From JBBIRG01 sp964410965 (GTDB lineage Bacteria; CLD3; SB21; JBBIRG01), in the NCBI GenBank assembly GCA_964410965.1, contig CAYPIY010000002.1, positions 510,289-574,288 on the forward strand: a DNA stretch of 64,000 bases. Reading direction: 5' to 3'. This document shows, piece by piece, positions 37,776 to 47,453 of this stretch. A model generated the notes under the pieces. That model searched no databases. It had not been told where the DNA came from and saw nothing but the letters and a program-made list of their open reading frames with translations. Position 1 is the stretch's first letter, and each line of letters starts with the position of its first letter. The translations under genes and the position numbers were made by a program.

Positions 37776-38681
37776 ATGGCGCAGAATGAAATTAAAACCC
37801 TCGGAGTGTTGGGTTGCGGGATTATGGGCGGGGGAATCGCCCAGACAGCGGCAGCGGCGGGATTCAAAACGCTTGTTTGGGAGTATCAGCAGGATTACCT
37901 GGACAAATCCCTTAGCGCAATAAAAAAACAGCTCGAGCGAAACGCCAACAAGGGAAAGATCACCCCGGAGGAAAAGGACAAAACGATTGCGAACCTTCAC
38001 GGAACCACGAATCTGGAGGATTTTAAAGAATGCGATTTTATCATCGAGGCGATCATTGAGGATATCAAAATAAAGAATGAGGTATTTAAAAAACTGGACA
38101 CCCTGTGTCCCCCGCATACGATTTTTTCCTCCAACACTTCGAGTCTGACGATCACGGAAATCGCCAACGCGACGCAGCGGCAGGACCGGTTCTGCGGCAT
38201 GCATTTTTTCAATCCGGTCACTTCGATGAAACTTCTGGAAGTCGTGAAAGCGGTCCGGACATCCGCGGAAACTTTGGACAGGGCCGTGGAATTCGGCAAA
38301 GCCCTTGGGAAAACGACTATTGTCGCGAAGGATAATTCCGGTTTCGTGGTGAATTTTCTGCTTGTGCCGTATCTCCTCGGCGCCATCCGCGCTTTCGAGA
38401 ACGGGATCGCGGCTATGGAAGATATCGATAAGGGAATGATGCTGGGTTGCGGACATCCGGTCGGGCCGCTGACCCTGCTGGATTTTATCGGGATTGATAC
38501 CGTATACCGCGTGGCCGGAATCATGCATGAGGAATACGGCGAAGCCATGTATTCGTGCCCTCCCCTGCTGAGAAAAATGTATCTTGCGGGTTTCTTCGGC
38601 AAAAAATCAGGCAAGGGTTTCTATGATTACTCATCCGGCGTACCAAAACCCAATCCGGATCTTGTGAACTTTATAGGGTAA
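37776..38681 (+). CDS. 3-hydroxybutyryl-CoA dehydrogenase
   Basis: 301 residues of the 3-hydroxyacyl-CoA dehydrogenase family in the short single-function form. NAD-binding GCGIMGGGIAQTAAAAG at the N-terminus, SNTSSLTITEIA, the catalytic His in GMHFFNPVTSMKLLEVV, and C-terminal GHPVGPLTLLDFIG and GKKSGKGFYDY. It reversibly reduces acetoacetyl-CoA in butyrate/PHB or beta-oxidation routes; no partner gene is close. AAAGGAG lies 6 nt before the start. Confidence 0.95.
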   Translation: MAQNEIKTLGVLGCGIMGGGIAQTAAAAGFKTLVWEYQQDYLDKSLSAIKKQLERNANKGKITPEEKDKTIANLHGTTNLEDFKECDFIIEAIIEDIKIKNEVFKKLDTLCPPHTIFSSNTSSLTITEIANATQRQDRFCGMHFFNPVTSMKLLEVVKAVRTSAETLDRAVEFGKALGKTTIVAKDNSGFVVNFLLVPYLLGAIRAFENGIAAMEDIDKGMMLGCGHPVGPLTLLDFIGIDTVYRVAGIMHEEYGEAMYSCPPLLRKMYLAGFFGKKSGKGFYDYSSGVPKPNPDLVNFIG

Positions 38682-38784
38682 AACTCGTTTCTTCCGTAAC
38701 CCGGTGACAGGGAAATTCCGGGGAAGTGAAATATTTTTCCCGGTTTCTTCGTTATTCCATCGTATAAAAAAACGGAATAATACG

Positions 38785-39870
38785 ATGCAGATATCAAGAC
38801 GCCATTTTCTTAAATTATCGGCCATGGGAGGAGCTTTAGCGGCCACCTCGCAGGCCCGGGCAGTGTCTATTCTTGAGCCGGATTCGGGGATCGAATTTGT
38901 GAGCAATCCTTCGCTGTCAACTGTCCTTGAGGGTTTTCCCGGCAATCCGCTGAAAGACGACCGGTTCCTCAACCTGGACCGGATTTCATCGGACAAATCC
39001 TTTACAACAGTGTTCAAATGGTTTCTGTCGGAAAATCCGCAGAAAAACGAAAAAAAGAATGATCCTTTCCGGTTAAAAGTACAGATGATTGATTCCCTGA
39101 ATGACATCAGGGACAATTGCATGATCTGGCTGGGCCATTCGTCTTTTCTGTTTCATTTTGACCGGCATTGGATTTTAACGGATCCCTGCCTCACCGATCT
39201 GCCGTTCAAGTCACGCCGTGCCGCATTGCCGATCCGTATCGGCGACCTTGCAAAAACGGATTACGTGCTGATTTCTCACGGTCATTACGACCATCTCGAC
39301 AATGAAACCGTGTCGCAGTTTTTATCCCGTAAGACACAGGCGCTGACTCCATTGAACATGACCGGACTGATCCGGTCCATGAACCGTTTTGTGGATGTAC
39401 AGGAGGCGGGCTGGTATCAGCGGTACAGCCTGGACACGCCTTTTACCGTTACCTTTCTTCCGGCAAAGCACTGGTATCTGCGGGCGCCCTGGGACAGAAA
39501 TAAGATTCTCTGGGGAAGCTTCATGATCGAATACAAAAGCAGGAAGTTTTATTTTGCGGGCGATTCGGCCTATGACGGGCACTTTAAGGCGATTTCGGAT
39601 CTGTTCGGCGAGATCGATTATTGTTTCATGCCGATCGGCGCGTATAAGCCGGAATACATCATGCAATCCAATCATATGAATCCCGGGGAAGCCGTACAGG
39701 CGTACCTCGACCTGAAAGGGAAACATTTTATACCGATACACTACGGCACCTATGATCTTGCCGACGAACCGGTCGGAGAGCCCATCCGCTGGCTGAAAAA
39801 ACTGTCGGATGAAAACCGGTTTCAGAAATTGCTGATGCCCGGAGTAGGAGAAGTGATTCCGCTTTCATAA
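38785..39870 (+). CDS. Tat-exported metallo-beta-lactamase-fold hydrolase
   Basis: 361 residues from MQISRRHFLKLSAMGG, a twin-arginine (SRRHFLK) signal. The mature part has the metal motif SHGHYDHLD, then PAKHW, GDSAYDGHF, and a C-terminal His in PIHYGTYD. This layout is that of the NAPE-PLD/UlaG-like branch of the MBL fold (phosphodiesterase or lactonase), acting outside the inner membrane as a folded, metal-loaded enzyme. The frame is open from 38704 but the Tat signal fixes the start. Confidence 0.88.
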   Translation: MQISRRHFLKLSAMGGALAATSQARAVSILEPDSGIEFVSNPSLSTVLEGFPGNPLKDDRFLNLDRISSDKSFTTVFKWFLSENPQKNEKKNDPFRLKVQMIDSLNDIRDNCMIWLGHSSFLFHFDRHWILTDPCLTDLPFKSRRAALPIRIGDLAKTDYVLISHGHYDHLDNETVSQFLSRKTQALTPLNMTGLIRSMNRFVDVQEAGWYQRYSLDTPFTVTFLPAKHWYLRAPWDRNKILWGSFMIEYKSRKFYFAGDSAYDGHFKAISDLFGEIDYCFMPIGAYKPEYIMQSNHMNPGEAVQAYLDLKGKHFIPIHYGTYDLADEPVGEPIRWLKKLSDENRFQKLLMPGVGEVIPLS

Positions 39871-39990
39871 ACAGTATTACCTAATACGAATTACGTTACT
39901 TCCGGAACAATAAAAAAACTGTTGTCGCAGAGAAAAAAAAATCATACATTTTCCTGAAACTTAATCACTAACTAAACAGGGAGAAAAGTC

Positions 39991-40485
39991 ATGCGTCGTT
40001 ATTTTAAAATAATCGCGTTAAGTCTGGCGGTCGTGTTTGGCGCCACCACGATGACCGGCTGTTACGGCAAGTTCATGCTGACGAAAAAAATTCATACCTG
40101 GAACGGAACGGTTTCATCAAACAAATTCGTCAACAACCTTGTATTCTGGGGTTTGTGCATCATTCCGGTATACAGCATCGGAACCCTGGTGGATGCGGTT
40201 ATCCTGAATACGATTGAATTCTGGACCGGTTCCAATCCGATGGCCATGAAAGAAGGGCAGAAAGAAGTTAAGAAAGTCGCCATTGAGGGAAAAGAATATG
40301 AAATTACAGCGACCAAGAACCGGCTGGATATCGTTCAGCTGAGCGGCGATGAAAAAGGAAAAGTGACTTCCATGGTGTATGATGAAGGAAGCAGGAACTG
40401 GTACCTGAATGACGGGGATACGAAAGTCCTGATCGCGCAGATTCAGGATGACAACACGGCATTATTCATCAATCCCTACGAATAG
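39991..40485 (+). CDS. DUF3332-family lipoprotein
   Basis: 164 residues with a lipobox TMTGC at about residue 23 and two weakly hydrophobic stretches (NLVFWGLCIIPVYSIGTLVDAVILNTIEFW). It matches the DUF3332 family of bacterial lipoproteins of unknown role. Good GGGAGAAA before the ATG. Ends at a bidirectional terminator. Confidence 0.8.
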   Translation: MRRYFKIIALSLAVVFGATTMTGCYGKFMLTKKIHTWNGTVSSNKFVNNLVFWGLCIIPVYSIGTLVDAVILNTIEFWTGSNPMAMKEGQKEVKKVAIEGKEYEITATKNRLDIVQLSGDEKGKVTSMVYDEGSRNWYLNDGDTKVLIAQIQDDNTALFINPYE

Positions 40486-40504
40486 AATTTGTCCGGGATC
40501 ACAC

Positions 40505-40538
40505 AAAAAAAGGGAGACAGAACATGTCTCCCTTTTTT
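40505..40538. terminator. Bidirectional rho-independent terminator
   Basis: AAAAAAGGGAGACA pairs with TGTCTCCCTTTTTT around a short loop; A/T runs on both sides serve the DUF3332 gene on the plus strand and the peptide transporter on the minus strand. Confidence 0.92.
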
Positions 40539-40559
40539 ACGTACATCGGAAACGACTTG

Positions 40560-42074
40560 TTATTTTGCGACCCGTTCAAGCCATTTCAGCATGAACAGCA
40601 TCGTGCCCATCGAGATCAGGCAGACCAGTACGAACATGGACCAGGTCATCCAAAGGGGAATGGATTCGTAGAAAATCGCTCCGATGAACAATAACTGGTT
40701 GCCCATGGCGGTAGCTCCGAGCCAACCGCCCTGCATGATGCCCTGATACTGGGGCGGTGCAACTTTCGAGACGAATGAAATTCCGAGGGGGCTGATAAAT
40801 AATTCCGCGACCGTAAGGATAAAATACGTTCCGATCAGCAGGAACGGCGTGATTCGCTGAACATCCGGAAGGCCGCCCAGGGCGTCCACTTCCGATTTGA
40901 GAGGGAGCCCGAACGAACCGAGCGCCATGACCACATAAGCCAGGGCGGCGATCAGCATGCCGATGGCGATCTTTTTCGGCGTGGAGGGTTCTATGTCGCG
41001 GCTTCTCAGCCAGCCGAAGAATGCGAGAATAATCGGGGTTAAAAAGACAATGAAGAACGGATTGACTGCCTGGAACTGCTCGGCGGTGATGGCCAGGTCG
41101 CCGATTTTCAGGAGCGTGTAGTCGCGGGCGAAATAAGTCAGCGTCAGTCCGTTCTGGTGGAACGAGAACCAGAAGAAGATCACAATGCCGAATACGGCGA
41201 AAAGGGCATAGAGCCGCTGCTTGACTTCCTTGATGTCCATGACCGTCACGTTGCCTGCCGCGGCCTTGGCGGCATGGATTTGCTTGGCGTCGGGAAGTTT
41301 TTTCTTGTTGATGACAAAGATAATGAGCGAGATCATCATGGCGATGATCGCGACGCCGAACGCGTAGTTGAAGCCGGTGGAGAACACATCCAGGTACTCT
41401 TTGGCGAATGCCGAAAGATCCGTAACGGTTTTTCCGCTGACCTGGCTGGCGAGATCGGTCATGCGTTTGAGGCCGTCTGCATTGATTGTGCCTTCCACGT
41501 AGCCATGGCAGAGTTTTGGCAGATCGGGATTGTAGGCGAAGCCGTTCTTGGAGAGCCACCAGTTACGGACGCCCGCCGCGGTAAAGGGGGCGAAAAACGC
41601 GCCGATGTTGATGAACATGTAAAATACTGAAAATCCCGAATCGCGAAGCTTGGAATACGTTTCGTTATCGTACATCTGGCCGACCAGTGCCTGGAGGTTG
41701 CCCTTAAAAAGCCCGTTTCCGAACGCGATGACGAATAATCCGATACAGGTCAGGGTAATGAAAAGCGTCTTGTTCGGCGAGGGAGTGGGCGTGGGAATGG
41801 CGATCAGAAAATAACCGATCGACATGACAATGAGCCCGGTCAGGATGGTTTGTTTGTAATGACGGGTTTTGTCGGCGATGAGACCGCCCACGAAGGCAAG
41901 AATATAGATGGAAAAGTAAAACGTGGCGTAAATCACGCCGGCGCTCTCTCCCGTTAATCCGAATTTGGCTTGCAGGAAAAGGACCAGGATTGCCATCATG
42001 GTGTAAAACCCGAACCGTTCTCCCATATTGGCAAGCGCGGATGCAAGTAATCCGTTGGGATGCCCTTTGAACAT
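40560..42074 (-). CDS. POT/PTR-family proton-dependent peptide transporter
   Basis: 504 residues, about fourteen membrane helices. The N-terminal GERFGFYTMMAILVLFL corresponds to the ExxERFxYY proton-coupling motif of the POT family (partly changed: the leading Glu is replaced), and GGLIADKTRHYKQTI is the loop 2-3 signature. It imports di- or tripeptides with protons. Good partner functionally to the PepD-type dipeptidase elsewhere in this window, though they are not linked in an operon. Confidence 0.9.
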   Translation of the reverse strand: MFKGHPNGLLASALANMGERFGFYTMMAILVLFLQAKFGLTGESAGVIYATFYFSIYILAFVGGLIADKTRHYKQTILTGLIVMSIGYFLIAIPTPTPSPNKTLFITLTCIGLFVIAFGNGLFKGNLQALVGQMYDNETYSKLRDSGFSVFYMFINIGAFFAPFTAAGVRNWWLSKNGFAYNPDLPKLCHGYVEGTINADGLKRMTDLASQVSGKTVTDLSAFAKEYLDVFSTGFNYAFGVAIIAMMISLIIFVINKKKLPDAKQIHAAKAAAGNVTVMDIKEVKQRLYALFAVFGIVIFFWFSFHQNGLTLTYFARDYTLLKIGDLAITAEQFQAVNPFFIVFLTPIILAFFGWLRSRDIEPSTPKKIAIGMLIAALAYVVMALGSFGLPLKSEVDALGGLPDVQRITPFLLIGTYFILTVAELFISPLGISFVSKVAPPQYQGIMQGGWLGATAMGNQLLFIGAIFYESIPLWMTWSMFVLVCLISMGTMLFMLKWLERVAK

Positions 42075-42107
42075 GTGTGTCTCCTTGTGCTGTTGGGTAA
42101 GGTTAAT

Positions 42108-43079
42108 TTATTTTGATCTGTTTTTCCGGTTGTAATAAGGGCGAAGGCCGTAATTGATGTCTGTCCAGGTAAGGTTGACGCGTTTGCCTACTTTCCACTG
42201 GATGGGGTTTCCGTACGAGTCGCGTTTCGTGATCACGTGCGGGTTGTTGGAGGCGATGATCCCGCATGCGCTGGAGACGGCTTCGGCGGTGATGATGTTT
42301 TTGGGTATGTGCTCTTTGTAAACATGGTCATGGTAAAATTCCATCAGCATCTTGATCTCGGCCCGGATTGTTGCCGTGGTGGTGGTATATATGCCGCTGT
42401 TGATCTCATTGATAATCCTGTTGTTTCGTTCCGCGATGGACCTGCGGCGTTCCAACTTGCGGTCCAGGGTAAGTTGTGCCTGGACGAGGGAATCAATATT
42501 CCGGTTCGGACGCTCGATGGCGTCCCATGCGGTTACTTTTTCAGCCGGGGGAGGTTTTTTTGTGAGGACGACAACCATCAGGATCGTCAGAATGATAACT
42601 CCTCCCAGTGCGCTGAAACCGGCAACCCGCCGTTCCTTGAGCGACAAGCCTGACCGGCTGCCCCAGTACCGGGATTCATGAAAACCCCAGCTCGAAGGCT
42701 CCGACCACCATGAATTAAACACTTTATTCTTCTTGAACCACATCCGGTAGTATTCGGGCAGCATATATATGAAATCGCGTTTGGCGTCGAGAAGCATGCG
42801 GTCCCGTTCCTTTTTGGCATCCTCTTTATCGGCCAGGTCCATGCCCCGGGCAGAAATCGTTTGCTGGTATTCCTGTTCGATTTCGGTAACCAGATTCTTG
42901 AATGTAAAGATCGCTTTTTTAAACTGCCGGTTGTCGCAACCCAGGTATTTCTCTACTCCCCACAGATCCAGGCTTTCCTTTTTGGCTTTCCACCATAACC
43001 GGAATCCCGAAAACAATGGAGATTTGGTAACTTGTATGGTTTGCTCACCAATTTGTACTTTATTCGTATCGTCTTGCAT
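42108..43079 (-). CDS. Hypothetical single-pass membrane protein
   Basis: 323 residues from the start MQDDTNKVQIGEQTIQV, chosen because AGGGG lies just before it (frame open to 43118). Not recognised. The N-terminal half is charged and contains a WWKAKKESLDLWGVEKYLG block; one membrane helix lies at about 170-190 (FSALGGVIILTILMVVVLT); the C-terminal part after a Pro-rich stretch should be on the other side of the membrane and is helical with many Arg/Asn. It precedes the peptide transporter by 33 bp and may be in its operon. Confidence 0.75.
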   Translation of the reverse strand: MQDDTNKVQIGEQTIQVTKSPLFSGFRLWWKAKKESLDLWGVEKYLGCDNRQFKKAIFTFKNLVTEIEQEYQQTISARGMDLADKEDAKKERDRMLLDAKRDFIYMLPEYYRMWFKKNKVFNSWWSEPSSWGFHESRYWGSRSGLSLKERRVAGFSALGGVIILTILMVVVLTKKPPPAEKVTAWDAIERPNRNIDSLVQAQLTLDRKLERRRSIAERNNRIINEINSGIYTTTTATIRAEIKMLMEFYHDHVYKEHIPKNIITAEAVSSACGIIASNNPHVITKRDSYGNPIQWKVGKRVNLTWTDINYGLRPYYNRKNRSK

Positions 43080-43475
43080 AGCCCCTCCGGGGAAGAGTGT
43101 GAAAACAGATCGGCTCAATAAAATCTAGAGACCTTAATATAATAATATCTATTCATTTTTCAAGAAAAACAAAAATTTTTTCTCTTTTTATTATAAATTT
43201 ATTATAAAATTGTTTTTGATGACAACATACAAACAATTGGTTTGCTGTTGTTAAAACGGGGAGTATAAGTATCTTAAGTTAAGAATATAAAGGATATTTC
43301 GGATTTTCAGTTTAAGATTTAGAATATTTACCTCATATCGGCGTTTCTTCAATATGAAGTAACACGCCTTCAGGCAGCGTTAAGTAACATATTTACTTGA
43401 CTATAATGGAGGATTTGTTATATTTTACATTCTTAACTGTTGTCCGGGAACGGACAATTTATGTCTGGAGTTGGC
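43080..43475. other. AT-rich divergent intergenic region before clpC
   Basis: About 400 bp, strongly AT rich, between divergent genes. It holds the clpC promoter listed separately. No RNA gene, CIRCE element or ORF was recognised. Confidence 0.6.
43397..43424 (+). promoter_or_regulatory. Sigma70-like promoter of clpC
   Basis: TTGACT at 43397-43402, a 16-bp spacer and TATATT at 43419-43424, about 50 bp before the clpC start. Confidence 0.6.
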
Positions 43476-45941
43476 ATGAAAAATAATTTTTCCAGTCGTG
43501 TTCAGTTGGTGGTAAAGCTTTCACAGGAAGAAGCGATCCGTCTTGGGCATGATTACATTGGCACCGAACATTTGCTTCTTGGGCTTATCCGGGAGGGAGA
43601 GGGTGTTGCCGTGAAAATGCTCAGGAATCTGGGCGTTGAACTGGATAAATTAAAGCATACCATCGAGGATATGGTCAAACCCGTATCCGACAACACCATT
43701 ATCGGTAATCCTCCTCTGACAAAGCGGGCTGAGAAAATCCTGAAATCGACCTATATTGAGGCGAAGAATTTCAAGTCAGATGTCATCGGTACGGAACATC
43801 TGCTCTTATCGGTCCTGAAGGAAAAGGATTGTCTGGCTTCTCAGGTGCTCATGATTTATAATATTGATTATGACGTGGTTCGCCGTGAACTGACGAATAT
43901 CATGAACGGAGTGCCTTCCGCTCATCCGGCCGCGGGAAAAAAGACAGAACAGAAAAAAAGCAAGACTCCGGCGTTGGATCATTTCGGCCGTGACCTGACT
44001 TTGCTGGCCGAGGAGGGAAAGCTTGACCCGATCATCGGCAGGGATGAGGTGATCGAGCGGGTATCGCAGATTCTGTCGAGAAGGAAAAAGAACAATCCCG
44101 TCCTGATCGGTGAGCCCGGGGTGGGCAAGACGGCGATTGCCGAGGGGCTTGCGCTGAGGATTATCAACAAAAAAGTTCCGCGGATTCTCTTCGGCAAGCG
44201 TGTGGTGACGCTCGACGTCGGGGCCCTTGTGGCCGGAACCAAGTACCGCGGCCAGTTCGAGGAGCGCGTCAAGGCGATCATGAGCGAACTGGAAAAAACC
44301 ACCGATGTGATTCTTTTTATCGACGAATTGCATACGATTGTCGGGGCGGGGGGCGCCAGCGGTTCCCTCGACGCGTCCAACATGTTCAAGCCCGCCCTCT
44401 CAAGAGGTGAATTACAGTGCATCGGCGCGACCACTTTGGACGAGTACCGGCAGTACATCGAGAAAGACGGCGCGCTGGAACGGCGATTCCAGAAAGTGAT
44501 GATCGATCCGCCCAGTGTGGACGAGACCATCGAAATCCTGCGGCAGATCAAATATAAATATGAAGAGCATCATCATGTGTATTATACCGACGAGGCGATT
44601 GTCGAGGCGGTACGGCTGTCCGACCGGTATATCACCGACCGGTACCTGCCCGACAAAGCCATCGACGTGATGGACGAGGCGGGGTCACGGACGCACATCA
44701 TGAGCATTGTCGTTCCTCAGCAGATTCTGGACATTGAGGCGGAGATCGACCGGGTGAAACATGACAAGGAATCGGTCATTCGCAACCAGAAGTTCGAACA
44801 GGCCGCCGAACTCCGCGACCTGGAAAAGCGGCTTTCGGAGCAGCTGCGGGTGGCGAAGGAGGAATGGGAGAAAAAGGAAGAGACGCATCCCGTGAAAGTC
44901 GGCGTTGAGGAAATGGCTCACGTTGTTTCCATGATGACCGGCATTCCCGTCAGCCGGGTCACGCAGACCGAGTCGGACAAGATCCTGCAGATGGATGAGC
45001 ATCTCCGCCTGCGCGTGATCGGGCAGGACGAGGTCGTTCATATCGTTTCCAGGGCGATCCAGCGCACGCGCGCGGGTCTTAAGGATCCTAACCGCCCGAT
45101 CGGTTCGTTCATTTTCCTGGGTCCCACTGGCGTCGGGAAAACCCATTTTGCCAAGGAACTCGCGGCCTATTTATTTGACAGTCCTGAAGCGCTGATCCGC
45201 ATCGACATGTCGGAGTACATGGAAAAATTCTCCGTCAGCCGGCTGGTCGGATCGCCGCCGGGGTACGTGGGGTACGAAGAGGGAGGCCAGCTTACGGAAA
45301 AAGTGCGCCGCAAACCCTACAGCGTCGTCCTGCTCGACGAAATCGAGAAAGCCCATCCCGATATTTTCAATCTTCTTCTGCAGGTCCTGGATGACGGAAT
45401 CCTAACCGATAGTCTCGGCCGGAGGGTGAGTTTCAAGAATGTCGTTCTCATCATCACTTCCAATATCGGCACCCGCGATGCCGGGAAGAACGCGGCATTC
45501 GGATTCTCAAACCAGACCGACGCGAAAAATGAGTATGACCGGCTGAAATCGAAAGTCGAGGAAGCGACAAAAAAACTGTTTAATCCCGAATTCATCAACC
45601 GTATCGATGAGATCATCGTGTTTCATCCGCTGAACCGCGAAGATGTCCTGAAAATCATCGATTTGTCCCTGCGTGAAGTGGAAATGAAACTGCGGGACCG
45701 CAATCTGACGATCGCATTGTCCCTGAGGGCGAAGGAATTTATCGCCGAAAAGGGTTATGATCCGGTCAACGGTGCAAGGCCGCTTCGAAGGGCCATCCAG
45801 AAATTTCTCGAGGATCCGGTCGCGGAACAGATTCTCCGGCGGGGTTTTCAGGAAGGAAGCCTCATTCAGGTGGATGTGGAAGGCTCGGAATTGTCTTTTA
45901 TTGAGATGTCAAACGAACCGACGCACGATCAGGTCGAATAG
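43476..45941 (+). CDS. clpC: ATP-dependent Clp protease ATP-binding subunit ClpC
   Basis: 821 residues from MKNNFSSRVQLVVKLSQEEA; this ATG has GGAG at a spacing of 6 while the earlier in-frame codons lack one. Order: Clp_N double repeat (1-145), AAA-1 with GEPGVGKT, a middle domain with a UVR motif (NQKFEQAAELRDLEKRL), AAA-2 with GPTGVGKT, and a C-terminal D2-small domain. It unfolds substrates for ClpP, which is encoded at 60505-61140. The UVR motif marks ClpC rather than ClpB or ClpA. Confidence 0.96.
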   Translation: MKNNFSSRVQLVVKLSQEEAIRLGHDYIGTEHLLLGLIREGEGVAVKMLRNLGVELDKLKHTIEDMVKPVSDNTIIGNPPLTKRAEKILKSTYIEAKNFKSDVIGTEHLLLSVLKEKDCLASQVLMIYNIDYDVVRRELTNIMNGVPSAHPAAGKKTEQKKSKTPALDHFGRDLTLLAEEGKLDPIIGRDEVIERVSQILSRRKKNNPVLIGEPGVGKTAIAEGLALRIINKKVPRILFGKRVVTLDVGALVAGTKYRGQFEERVKAIMSELEKTTDVILFIDELHTIVGAGGASGSLDASNMFKPALSRGELQCIGATTLDEYRQYIEKDGALERRFQKVMIDPPSVDETIEILRQIKYKYEEHHHVYYTDEAIVEAVRLSDRYITDRYLPDKAIDVMDEAGSRTHIMSIVVPQQILDIEAEIDRVKHDKESVIRNQKFEQAAELRDLEKRLSEQLRVAKEEWEKKEETHPVKVGVEEMAHVVSMMTGIPVSRVTQTESDKILQMDEHLRLRVIGQDEVVHIVSRAIQRTRAGLKDPNRPIGSFIFLGPTGVGKTHFAKELAAYLFDSPEALIRIDMSEYMEKFSVSRLVGSPPGYVGYEEGGQLTEKVRRKPYSVVLLDEIEKAHPDIFNLLLQVLDDGILTDSLGRRVSFKNVVLIITSNIGTRDAGKNAAFGFSNQTDAKNEYDRLKSKVEEATKKLFNPEFINRIDEIIVFHPLNREDVLKIIDLSLREVEMKLRDRNLTIALSLRAKEFIAEKGYDPVNGARPLRRAIQKFLEDPVAEQILRRGFQEGSLIQVDVEGSELSFIEMSNEPTHDQVE

Positions 45942-45966
45942 ATTTTTTTAACCGGAGGATTGACTT

Positions 45967-46497
45967 ATGTTTTTTGGTAAGAAAAAGAAAAAACGCGAAG
46001 GCGCGCTGGAGGATGAGCAGATCAGGGAAGTGATACAGACCCTGTCGGTGAATGACGGCGCGACCGTGGAACGCATCAACTGGGACGGTACGACCACGCT
46101 GGTATCCGGCCGGGTCAGCCATGTCGGTACCAATTTCTCGGATTTCATACTCGTGGAAGAAGGATCCGGCGAAGGCGTTCATTTTAAGATCAACGATGGC
46201 GACATTTCAAAAATACAGCGCGTGGCCATCAGCATTGATCTGGACGAGACGCATGAGGAATCGTACATGACCGAGGATGCGATCCTCGAGATCCTGGAGG
46301 CGCTCGATCACGGCGACGTGGTCAATGTTTCATTCTACAACCCGCTGAAGGGAAAGGGAGATTCCGTCGTCGGCGCGATCACGCTGAAGGATGAATACAA
46401 CAAGATTTTCGCCGTTGAGTTTGAGGAAAACGGCGAACTGGTCGAGAAGAGTTTCGATCTGAACCAGGACAGAATCATCGATATCATTATCATGTAA
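45967..46497 (+). CDS. Conserved-looking hypothetical protein downstream of clpC
   Basis: 176 residues, not recognised. A Lys-rich start (MFFGKKKKKREG) is followed by what look like two beta-rich repeats, each preceded by an acidic helix: DGATVERINWDGTTTLVSG and HGDVVNVSFYNPLKG. Acidic overall, no signal peptide or membrane helix. CGGAGG 6 nt before the ATG and a 25-bp gap after clpC make it the second gene of the clpC operon; it may be an adaptor or a stress protein, but that is only positional inference. Confidence 0.78.
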   Translation: MFFGKKKKKREGALEDEQIREVIQTLSVNDGATVERINWDGTTTLVSGRVSHVGTNFSDFILVEEGSGEGVHFKINDGDISKIQRVAISIDLDETHEESYMTEDAILEILEALDHGDVVNVSFYNPLKGKGDSVVGAITLKDEYNKIFAVEFEENGELVEKSFDLNQDRIIDIIIM

Positions 46498-46516
46498 ATC
46501 TCATTGAAAAAGACAA

Positions 46517-46555
46517 ATAAAACCCCCTTCATTCATTATGAAGGGGGTTTTTGTT
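46517..46555. terminator. Bidirectional rho-independent terminator
   Basis: AAAACCCCCTTCAT (46519-46532) pairs perfectly with ATGAAGGGGGTTTT (46538-46551). It closes the clpC operon on the plus strand and the lipoprotein island on the minus strand. Confidence 0.93.
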
Positions 46556-47450
46556 ACCTGAGTATTCGAGCGGTGAGTCGGCGAATATCACTGTTTTGAT
46601 GACTAATTAATCCGACTCCGTCACCTTTTACGTTAGATCGTTGCTTTAAACTCAGACGTTTTGTTTCGTCTAAATAAATTTTTAGTTCATCGTCACATAT
46701 TATTTGGTCTTTGTTGCCAATATAACCATCCAATAAATATGCAGCTGCAATTGAGGAGTCAATTTGTCCAAATATTACCTCTAATTCAATGTGCTCATCT
46801 GTTGTATCTACATAAACAGGCATAATAATTGAGTCTTTAAAAGTGAAATAGTCGAAATAAGGGATTTCTTGATTATCACGAATACCGAATCCAAAGTGCT
46901 TAAGTTTTTTTTCATCCGTTGGATTTAATTCCACATATAAAAATCCCCGATCCTTTACTATGCCAGGAATCTCCATAAAATTACGAACTCGTTCTTTAAT
47001 CTGTATAACAATAGTATCTCCATTAACAGGGAGATTAGTACAAACCGGTTTATTTAGAGGTAAATAACCATCCCAAAAAAGAATTTCTGAATCAAAAACA
47101 GCTTTAACACCCACATAATCACCGGCCATCGGTCTAGCTTTTAAATCGATATAACGATAATCAATATATTCATCATCACCAAATGAAGTGAGTTTTATTG
47201 AATCTTGATTCCAGAAAAGAGTAACATCAGCATTATAAATCGGTTTATGGGGAAATGAATTGTATGCGTTATCTGAATGTTTAGGAACATAGCCCAGATA
47301 AAACATCAATGGCCATTGCGGATTTGAATCAGGGCGTACTGAACCATAAATGAAAGGGATATCAGAAAACGAATATTTTTCATCAGCGTCACAAGCTGTG
47401 ATTATCAACAATAACAAGAATATTTTAATTAATCGCGTAAACACAAACAC
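46554..47450 (-). CDS. Island lipoprotein B, second copy
   Basis: 298 residues, signal peptide with lipobox LIITAC near residue 20. Unknown family; a clear paralogue of the protein encoded at 48677-49573, with blocks such as DSNPQWP, DNAYNS, DGYLPLNKP and DSSIAAAYLLDGY in common and roughly half of the residues identical by eye. It ends with SNVKGDGVGLI, a pattern like the end of DUF4249 proteins. Last gene of the minus-strand island, 3 bp after its partner. AT-rich codon use compared with neighbours on both sides. Confidence 0.82.
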   Translation of the reverse strand: MFVFTRLIKIFLLLLIITACDADEKYSFSDIPFIYGSVRPDSNPQWPLMFYLGYVPKHSDNAYNSFPHKPIYNADVTLFWNQDSIKLTSFGDDEYIDYRYIDLKARPMAGDYVGVKAVFDSEILFWDGYLPLNKPVCTNLPVNGDTIVIQIKERVRNFMEIPGIVKDRGFLYVELNPTDEKKLKHFGFGIRDNQEIPYFDYFTFKDSIIMPVYVDTTDEHIELEVIFGQIDSSIAAAYLLDGYIGNKDQIICDDELKIYLDETKRLSLKQRSNVKGDGVGLISHQNSDIRRLTARILR

Positions 47451-47453
47451 ACT

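Noticed and set aside
37725..38528. 267-codon open frame on the minus strand
   Set aside because: Lies opposite the well-supported 3-hydroxybutyryl-CoA dehydrogenase.
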